Source: Actinosynnema sp. ALI-1.44 (lineage in GTDB: Bacteria; Actinomycetota; Actinomycetes; Mycobacteriales; Pseudonocardiaceae). From it: a stretch of DNA of 64,000 nt. The position numbers and the translations under genes were made by a program. The stretch spans positions 186,001 to 250,000 of the forward strand of contig NZ_MTQO01000044.1 of NCBI RefSeq assembly GCF_001984155.1, given 5' to 3'. The notes under the pieces were generated by a model that saw nothing but the letters and a program-made list of their open reading frames with translations, was not told where the DNA came from and made no database searches. Shown here piece after piece: positions 58,455 through 64,000 of the stretch (the first letter of the stretch is position 1; each line of letters starts with the position of its first letter).

Positions 58455-60257
58455 CTAACGCACATAGTCGATCTCGAATCTGGTTTCGGCTTCCTCGCCT
58501 GTTCGCGGGTTCACCGCACGCACCCGGGTCTGGGCGTTGCCGAAGTAGAAGTAGAGCTCGACGGTCCGTTCGGCCCTCGGTACGCCGATCGACTCGGTCA
58601 GGTCGATCGTGACCGTGCCGAGCAGTTTGCCGTTGGCCTCGGTGACCCACTCGGGATTCTCGTCGTCCGGGGTTTCGAACACCCGCACCACAACGGAATC
58701 CGTCTGGCTGCTCGCCGCCGAGACCTCCATGCGACGGGCGAAGTCGACCTCGACGCTCTGTCCCTTGGCGACGAGCCGGTGGAAGCGGGTCGTGCAGTAC
58801 AGTTCGTTGTCGTCGCCCGCGAACTGGCTCTCCAACGGATCGACGCCCTGCCGGAACAGCACGCTCGCCTGGTAGCCGAGGGTGAACCGCGCGCGCCGGG
58901 CCCGGATCACGCTGGGGTTGTAGCAGTAGTGGACCGCGCCGAACATGACCGCGCCCGCCGGGTCCTCGGCCAACAGCACCCGCGCGTCGTCCTTGAAGGT
59001 CGCGGCGATCCGCGCCTGCAGGTATTCCGACCGGCCGAAACCGCCGACGACGACGAGCAGTTCGGGACCGGTGGCGGGGCCGTCGTTGCGCGCCATCGTG
59101 CGCAACTGCTTGCGGATCACGTCCATCATCGGGTCGAGCATGGTGTCGAAGATCTTCTGCACGTCGGCCTCGGGCACCACGACACCCCACTGGCTGCCGT
59201 ACGCGTCGGCGAGCGACCGCCTGGTCGGCTCGTCGAGCAGACCCCACAGCGCGGGTGGGACGGTGAGCATCACCGGGTCGACGATCCGCGGCGCGCCGTC
59301 GATCACCTCGACGGCGACGTTGGCCTTCTCGATCTCCCACTGGTCCTGCAGCGCCTGCAGGTCGGCCGCGCAGTCCGCCTTCGCCTTCGCGATGACGTCG
59401 GGGCCGAGCCGAGCGGCGAGGAAGTCGTCGATCAGCGCGGCGTTGGTGTACTCGGACCCGAACTTGCCGCCGTCAGGCTGGCCGATCTCGCTCAACCGGG
59501 CGCTGCCGTCCGGTGCCCGGCCCAGTTTGTACGCGGTGATGTCGATCGTGCCGCCGCCGCAGTCGACCACCATGAACCGCGACGCCAGACCGCCGTCGTT
59601 GAGTTCGAGGAACTCCCGGTCGTCGTCGGTGCCGAGTACGTAGTTGCTGCGCACCATGCAGTAGAGGGCGGCGGCCTCCGGCTCGATGGCCAGCAGCAGG
59701 CGGTCCTCGTCGTCGGGCAGTCCGGCCTCGACAGCGGCCTGGCGCATCAGCCGAAGGTCGGCCTGCTCCCAGATCGCGGGGACGGTCAGGCACCAGCGGA
59801 TGTGGTCAGGCCGGTAGTCCCGCTTGCCGACGTCCGTGATCACCTCCTGGTAGACGCCACGCAGGTACTCGGTGATCAGGTGCCGCGCGTCGTGCGGGTC
59901 CGCCAGTCGAACAGTGCCTTCGCCACGCGGCACGTCACCGTGGTAGGCGTCGGGTTTCAACATCATCTTGAACGCGTACGCGTAACCGATGCCGGATTCC
60001 CCGGCACTCCGCGCACGGACCCACCGCCGCCGCGCCTCGAATCCCCGCGCGGACACCGAACCGTCCTGAAAGAACAGCGCGGACAGGTTCTTCGGATACA
60101 CCACAGGCGCGCCGCGATGGTCGGCTTTGTAGTTGATTATCCGCCGGTGTGCGTCGTTGTTGACGGCATCGACGGTCGCCCAGGCCCAGCCGGTTCCGTG
60201 TGTGCCGAAATCGATCGCCGCGACCACCTGCCATTTGTCAACCACGACACACACCAC
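58455..60257 (-). CDS. Hsp70-like actin-fold ATPase (HSPA12/YegD-like)
   Basis: This 600-aa protein is a member of the Hsp70/actin ATPase superfamily. Phosphate loop 1 reads AAIDFGTHGTGWAWA near the N terminus, and phosphate loop 2 VVDCGGGTIDITAYKLG lies around residues 230-245. A connect motif IEPEAAALYC and adenosine motif LLVVVGGFGRSEYLQARI follow near residue 400. Unlike DnaK, the part after residue 440 is all beta, without the helical lid or a C-terminal EEVD-like tail, so this is not a housekeeping chaperone. Several GTG codons (60257, 60254, 60245) could start it; I chose 60257. First gene of the operon with two coiled-coil proteins and a patatin. Confidence 0.9.
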   Translation of the reverse strand: MVCVVVDKWQVVAAIDFGTHGTGWAWATVDAVNNDAHRRIINYKADHRGAPVVYPKNLSALFFQDGSVSARGFEARRRWVRARSAGESGIGYAYAFKMMLKPDAYHGDVPRGEGTVRLADPHDARHLITEYLRGVYQEVITDVGKRDYRPDHIRWCLTVPAIWEQADLRLMRQAAVEAGLPDDEDRLLLAIEPEAAALYCMVRSNYVLGTDDDREFLELNDGGLASRFMVVDCGGGTIDITAYKLGRAPDGSARLSEIGQPDGGKFGSEYTNAALIDDFLAARLGPDVIAKAKADCAADLQALQDQWEIEKANVAVEVIDGAPRIVDPVMLTVPPALWGLLDEPTRRSLADAYGSQWGVVVPEADVQKIFDTMLDPMMDVIRKQLRTMARNDGPATGPELLVVVGGFGRSEYLQARIAATFKDDARVLLAEDPAGAVMFGAVHYCYNPSVIRARRARFTLGYQASVLFRQGVDPLESQFAGDDNELYCTTRFHRLVAKGQSVEVDFARRMEVSAASSQTDSVVVRVFETPDDENPEWVTEANGKLLGTVTIDLTESIGVPRAERTVELYFYFGNAQTRVRAVNPRTGEEAETRFEIDYVR

Positions 60258-60328
60258 CCGCGAACCGCAGAGAAACCAAGAGCGAAGACCCAAGAATCAA
60301 CACGCTCACGTATCGCGCACGCCCCAGT

Positions 60329-60340
60329 CGCGTTAACGCG
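60329..60340. promoter_or_regulatory. perfect 12-bp palindrome CGCGTTAACGCG in the Hsp70-operon promoter region
   Basis: CGCGTTAACGCG is a perfect palindrome, 72 bp upstream of the Hsp70-like start, in the only gap (190 bp) where the operon promoter can lie. It looks like an operator of a dimeric regulator, which is not encoded next to it. Confidence 0.45.
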
Positions 60341-60448
60341 CCCCGCGAATCCACACCATCGGAGACAAATCCGTGACGTTGGAAACTATCAAACGACAAA
60401 TCAGGGCGGGGTCAGGGGCACGGTTTCTCCCTTCCGTACGGCCTGCCG

Positions 60449-61357
60449 TCAAAGGTCGACGACGAGACGCCCGGACAGCGCACGGGAAACGCAGCAATAC
60501 ATCCGGCCGGGCGGTGCGCCGATGTCGTCGCGGTGCTCCGGTTCACCGTCCACGACAGTGATCTCACAACTGCCGCACACCCCTTCCCGGCAGCCGGACG
60601 AGACCCGGCACCCCGCGTGGTTCAAGGCGTCCAACATGGACTCTTCGGCGGCGACGGGCACGGTCTTCCCCGATCGGACGCAGTGCACCTCGAACGGCTG
60701 GTTGGGCGCGAACTGCCTGACCGTCGGCTGGAACCGCTCGATGTGCAGCCGCTGCGCGGGAAACACCGCCTCGGCCGCGTCGAGCATCGACATGGGGCCG
60801 CAGCAGTACACCAGCGCTTGGGGGTTCAGCGCGGCCGCCAGGGCCGCGAAGTCGGGCCTGCCGTGCTCTTCTGTGGCGTACACGCGCACCCGGTCGCCGT
60901 ACGCGGCCCGAAGCTCGCCCGCGAACGGCATGGTGACCAACGACCTGCCCACGTACACCAGCGTCGCCACAGCACCCGATTCGACCGCCGCCGCGAGCAT
61001 GGACACCATGGGCGTGATCCCGATGCCACCGGCGACGAACAGGTACTCCGGCGCGGGCAGCAGCGGGAAGTTGTTCCGTGGCAACGAGACTTCCATCGTA
61101 CGACCGGTGCGCAGGAACAGGTGGATGTACTCCGAGCCGCCACGGCTGAGCCGGTCGTGACGGACGGCCACGCGGTAGCTGCCGCGGTCGGCCGGGTCCC
61201 CGCACAGCGAGTACTGCCGGGTCAGCCAGTTGGGCAACGCCAGATCCACGTGCGCGCCCGGTTCCCACGGCGCCAGCGGGCCGTCCGCACCGCGCAGGAC
61301 GAGCGACACCGTGCCGTCGGCGACCGGCTCCACCCGGTCGAGAACTGTCGTCTGCAT
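60449..61357 (-). CDS. PDR/VanB-type ferredoxin-reductase with 2Fe-2S domain
   Basis: This 302-aa electron-transfer protein has an FMN/FAD domain (HVDLALPNWLTRQYSLCGDPADRGSYRVAV), an NAD domain (LFVAGGIGITPMVSML, YCCGPMSMLDA) and a C-terminal plant-type ferredoxin with Cys256, Cys261, Cys264 and a fourth Cys at 288/289. This is the order found in phthalate dioxygenase reductase and VanB. It carries electrons from NAD(P)H to an oxygenase, but no Rieske oxygenase is adjacent. The upstream neighbour is an FMN-binding protein of the PPOX class, 12 nt apart, so that may be its partner. Confidence 0.92.
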   Translation of the reverse strand: MQTTVLDRVEPVADGTVSLVLRGADGPLAPWEPGAHVDLALPNWLTRQYSLCGDPADRGSYRVAVRHDRLSRGGSEYIHLFLRTGRTMEVSLPRNNFPLLPAPEYLFVAGGIGITPMVSMLAAAVESGAVATLVYVGRSLVTMPFAGELRAAYGDRVRVYATEEHGRPDFAALAAALNPQALVYCCGPMSMLDAAEAVFPAQRLHIERFQPTVRQFAPNQPFEVHCVRSGKTVPVAAEESMLDALNHAGCRVSSGCREGVCGSCEITVVDGEPEHRDDIGAPPGRMYCCVSRALSGRLVVDL

Positions 61358-61369
61358 CGAACAATCCCC

Positions 61370-62011
61370 TCAGTACAGCTGCCGGTAGGCGGTTTCGAGC
61401 ATGTTCTCCAATACCGCCGGATCGACGTCGAGCCCCATCTGGTCGACGGCGACCTCACCGGCGGACGGCAACTCCGCGGCCAACGCCTGGCTCGCGGGAT
61501 CCCACAGCCGGGACCGGATCAGCGCGCGCCCGCAGTGGAAGAACGCCTCCACCACCTCCACGACGATCGCCAACTGCGCGTCCTTGCCCTCGGTGCGCAT
61601 CCGGGCGAGCACGTCGGGTTCGTCAGTGGGGTACGCGTGACCGTTGACGCGCATCACCTCCCGCATGCCGGGGATGACGAACATCAGCCCGATCCCGTCG
61701 TTCTCGGCGAGATTGCGGAACGAGTCGGCGAGCTTGTTGCCCGGACGGTCGGGGATGGCGAGGGTGCGTTCGTCGAGCACCTTGACGAAGCCCGGGTAGT
61801 CGCCACGCGGTGAGCAGTCAGGCAGTCCGTGCGCGTCCGAGGTGGCCATCGCCACGAACGGGGAGTGCGCGATGAATCGGTGGCCGTGCCGGTCGATCCG
61901 ATCATGGACCTTGGCCCTGATCATGTCCTCCGGTTCACCGATCCGAGCGCGCACCTCTTCGTACGAAACCCGCCTCGGGCGCGCACTCATGAGGGTATCG
62001 TTGCTGGTCAT
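61370..62011 (-). CDS. pyridoxamine-5'-phosphate-oxidase-fold FMN-binding protein (MSMEG_1061-like)
   Basis: This 213-aa split-barrel flavoprotein reads FIAHSPFVAMATSDAHGLPDCSPRGDYPGFVKVLDERTLAIPDRPGNKLADSFRNLAENDGIGLMFVIPGMREVMRVNGHA. The PRGD/PDRPGNKLADS pair is diagnostic for this PPOX subgroup, known in actinomycetes and often coupled with a ferredoxin reductase. ATG 62011 or the internal ATG 61990 may start it; neither has a clear ribosome site. An 18-bp palindrome lies just upstream, and the divergent TetR gene probably controls both this gene and the reductase. Confidence 0.88.
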   Translation of the reverse strand: MTSNDTLMSARPRRVSYEEVRARIGEPEDMIRAKVHDRIDRHGHRFIAHSPFVAMATSDAHGLPDCSPRGDYPGFVKVLDERTLAIPDRPGNKLADSFRNLAENDGIGLMFVIPGMREVMRVNGHAYPTDEPDVLARMRTEGKDAQLAIVVEVVEAFFHCGRALIRSRLWDPASQALAAELPSAGEVAVDQMGLDVDPAVLENMLETAYRQLY

Positions 62012-62014
62012 GAC

Positions 62015-62032
62015 ACAATTATGAGCAATTGT
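62015..62032. promoter_or_regulatory. putative TetR operator
   Basis: ACAATT, 6 nt, AATTGT is a perfect dyad 4 bp from the ATG of the flavoprotein gene and 47 bp from the TetR start. It is notably AT-rich for this genome. Position between divergent genes fits a TetR autoregulatory site. Confidence 0.7.
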
Positions 62033-62078
62033 TCAGTTCGTCCGCTACTCGCTTTCGCACCGGCTCGCAGGAGGGTTC

Positions 62079-62702
62079 ATGACGTCGGAACAGCGTCGCA
62101 TCCAGCCACGTAAACAGCCGCGCCAGATCCGCGCCGAGCTGACCAGACAGCGCATCCTCACCGCGGCTGCTCACATTTTCGCCGAGTACGGCTACGCCGC
62201 GGGCACCACGAACCGGATCGCCGAGCGGGCGCGAGTCTCGATCGGCTCGCTGTACCAGTACTACCCGAACAAGGACGCGATCCTGGCCGAACTGCTGACC
62301 CGCCACCTCGACGGCGACAGGGCCACCGAGACGCTCCGCGCGCACAAGGACAGACCGGACCCGCTCGAGGACATCATCCGGGTGTTCGTGCACACGGTGA
62401 TCGAGAACCACCTCGACGACCCCGCACTGCTGCGGATCATGCTCGAGCAGGCACCCCGCTCCAGCGAGCTGATCGAGCGGATCACCCAGCAGGAATGGGA
62501 GATGATCGGCGACCTGCGGGAGCTGCTGGACCGCCACCCCGAGGCCAGGGTCAACGACAAGGACACGGCTGCCCGGCTCGTCGCATACACAGTGGAGCTG
62601 ACCGTGCACTCGCTCGTCGCCGCGCCCAATTCCATCGACGTCACCCGGCTGGAGAACGAACTCGTCGCGATGATCACCAGTTACCTGCGCACGGAGCGGT
62701 GA
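62079..62702 (+). CDS. TetR-family transcriptional regulator
   Basis: This 207-aa TetR protein has an N-terminal HTH (RILTAAAHIFAEYGYAAGTTNRIAERARVSIGSLYQYYPNKDAILAELL) and a helical ligand domain. ATG 62079 has GGAGGG about 8 nt upstream. It is divergent from the PPOX/reductase pair, with a perfect palindrome in the gap, so it probably represses that pair. The ligand is unknown. Confidence 0.93.
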   Translation: MTSEQRRIQPRKQPRQIRAELTRQRILTAAAHIFAEYGYAAGTTNRIAERARVSIGSLYQYYPNKDAILAELLTRHLDGDRATETLRAHKDRPDPLEDIIRVFVHTVIENHLDDPALLRIMLEQAPRSSELIERITQQEWEMIGDLRELLDRHPEARVNDKDTAARLVAYTVELTVHSLVAAPNSIDVTRLENELVAMITSYLRTER

Positions 62703-62753
62703 GCGGCTTCACCGGACAGATGTGGCCGAGGCACGCTGCCGCCCACCGACGAG

Positions 62754-64000
62754 CTAACGCACCCCGACGACGTCCGTGTCGGCGTCGGCGTCGGCGTCGG
62801 CGGTGATGTGGTCGGTGTCCGTGTCGTAGTCGAACAGTTCGGCGTATCGGCCCCAGTCGATCGCGGTGTCCAGCTGCTGCCGGGCGTCCGCGGGTGAGAA
62901 GCCACGGCGGAGCAGGTCGAGGAAGAAACTCGCGCGGAGGCTGCCGCCCGCGCTGCTGGCCAGCGCCGTGCAGATGGTTCGGACCAGCGGCGCCCGGTGC
63001 CGGACCTGTTCGGCGAAGATCTTCTTGCTGTCCTGGATGTCCGCCGTCGTGAACCGGGTGCCCAGGTCGGTCAGCGTCAGGTCCGCGCCTGCCACGTGCA
63101 CGAAGTCCAGCATCGTCGCCGCGTCCACCAACGGCAGCAGGTCGTCGATCTCGAAGTTCAGGTCCGCGGCGATCTCCGGCAGGTCGACGTGCCCGCCCTT
63201 GGCGTTGACGATCTCCACGAGACCCGCCAGGCCGCCGACCGACGCGGTCGGCAGCGGGCGGGCGGTCGGCGTCGCGTCCGTGGGCTCCGGGACGTGCACG
63301 TCCGGCTCGCGGCCGGTGAGCAGGTCGTAGAGCTGGTCGACCAGCTCTACGAACCCGGGAGCCCGGCGGTCGCGTGGCCGGTCGATGTCGATCTGGACCT
63401 CGGCGCGGATGTGGCCGGGGTTGGCGCCGAGCACGATCACGCGGTCGGCGAGCAGCACCGCCTCCTCGATGTTGTGCGTGACGATGCAGATGCCCTTCGT
63501 CGGGAACGTCCCGCTGGTCCACAACGACATCAGCTCGGTGCGCAGGTTCTCCGCGGTGAGCACGTCGAGCGCGGAGAACGGCTCGTCCATCAGCAGCAGG
63601 TCCGGTTCCAGCACGAGCGCACGGGCGAAGCCGACGCGTTGCCGCATGCCGCCGGACAGCTCCTTGGGGTAGGCCGACTCGAACCCGTCGAGTCCGATCA
63701 GGTCGATCGCTTTCAACGCCTGGTCACGGCGTTGCGCCCGCGGCACCGCACGCGCGGCGAGACCGAGTTCCACATTGTCCTGCACAGTCAGCCACGGCAT
63801 CAGCGCGAACGACTGGAACACCATGGCGGTGCCCGGATTGGCGCCGTTGATCACCTGGCCTCTGTACCGGACCGTGCCGCTGCTGGGCGCGATCAGCCCG
63901 GCGATGGTGCGCAACAGCGTGGACTTGCCGGACCCGGACCGGCCGAGCAGGGCGACGATCTCCCCGGCGCGCAGGTCGAGGTCGACGGCGTCCAGGACGC
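62754..64000 (-). CDS. nitrate/sulfonate/bicarbonate-type ABC transporter ATPase with AAA-associated C-terminal domain (5' end outside the window)
   Basis: The frame runs to the window edge, so the start lies outside. Visible parts are Walker A (LGRSGSGKST at about 63916-63945), Q-loop MVFQSFALMPWLTV, signature [15 protein letters not shown], Walker B LLLMDEPFSALD and H-loop CIVTHNIEEAV. These are typical of SsuB/TauB/NrtD-like ATPases. After the ATPase comes an AAA-associated C-terminal winged-helix-like domain (about 130 aa, from GGLAGLVEIVNAKGGHVDLPEIA). The end is an Asp-rich tail partly built from four exact GTCGGC units. Permease and binding-protein genes should lie beyond the window. 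Confidence 0.9.
   Translation of the reverse strand, partial: VLDAVDLDLRAGEIVALLGRSGSGKSTLLRTIAGLIAPSSGTVRYRGQVINGANPGTAMVFQSFALMPWLTVQDNVELGLAARAVPRAQRRDQALKAIDLIGLDGFESAYPKELSGGMRQRVGFARALVLEPDLLLMDEPFSALDVLTAENLRTELMSLWTSGTFPTKGICIVTHNIEEAVLLADRVIVLGANPGHIRAEVQIDIDRPRDRRAPGFVELVDQLYDLLTGREPDVHVPEPTDATPTARPLPTASVGGLAGLVEIVNAKGGHVDLPEIAADLNFEIDDLLPLVDAATMLDFVHVAGADLTLTDLGTRFTTADIQDSKKIFAEQVRHRAPLVRTICTALASSAGGSLRASFFLDLLRRGFSPADARQQLDTAIDWGRYAELFDYDTDTDHITADADADADTDVVGVR

Overview
The window is high-GC DNA packed with short, overlapping operons. Twin-zinc-ribbon proteins, DUF5994, DUF5995 and DUF1540 proteins, LAL-type regulators and an actinobacterial-style contractile injection locus point to a filamentous actinomycete. 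My best guess is the Pseudonocardiales (Amycolatopsis, Kibdelosporangium, Lentzea or a relative), but this is inferred from gene content only. I saw no rRNA, tRNA, CRISPR array or intact insertion sequence.

Layout. 1-10.3 kb: a truncated alpha/beta hydrolase, about 1.2 kb of degenerate repeats, then a catabolic block: aldehyde dehydrogenase, MarR regulator and a six-gene CoA-thioester operon (HMG-CoA-lyase-like, two crotonases, CaiB-type CoA-transferase, acyl-CoA ligase, nitronate monooxygenase/enoyl-reductase-like flavoprotein). Two near-identical dyads flank the MarR gene and probably couple these units. 10.3-25.3 kb: mixed genes, including a DUF1540 protein behind an IdeR/DmdR-type iron box, secreted glycan-active proteins, a CAP protein, two DUF5994 paralogues, an ArsR/monooxygenase pair with a doubled palindromic operator, a glycosyltransferase, and a LysR/hydrolase/MFS unit.

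25.2-43.7 kb: a contractile injection system (CIS). It encodes a PAAR tip and a Pvc16/DUF4255 cap (leftward), then sheath, two tube proteins, a tail-assembly pair (one only 52 aa), a Pro-rich protein, a third tube-like protein, a tube/hub-adaptor protein, VgrG spike, gp25, a gp6/J-like wedge, a zinc-ribbon/polyproline/membrane/discoidin-like protein, gpI, and an Ig-like membrane protein. Two LuxR-type regulators follow, separated by a 161-bp palindromic element. No AAA+ ATPase and no recognisable tape-measure gene is present in or beside the locus.

43.7-54.8 kb: a five-gene oligopeptide ABC importer, a tandem pair of membrane-anchored paralogues of unknown function, a STAS protein lacking the usual phospho-serine, a secreted S33 tripeptidyl-peptidase, a methyltransferase and an EF-hand protein. 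54.9-60.3 kb: a compact four-gene leftward operon (Hsp70-like ATPase, a long coiled-coil protein, a protein with a six-heptad histidine/leucine zipper, a patatin phospholipase), which I think is the best candidate here for an undescribed multi-component system. 60.4-64 kb: an oxidoreductase/FMN-protein pair divergent from a TetR gene, and the 3' part of a nitrate/sulfonate-type ABC ATPase that runs off the window.
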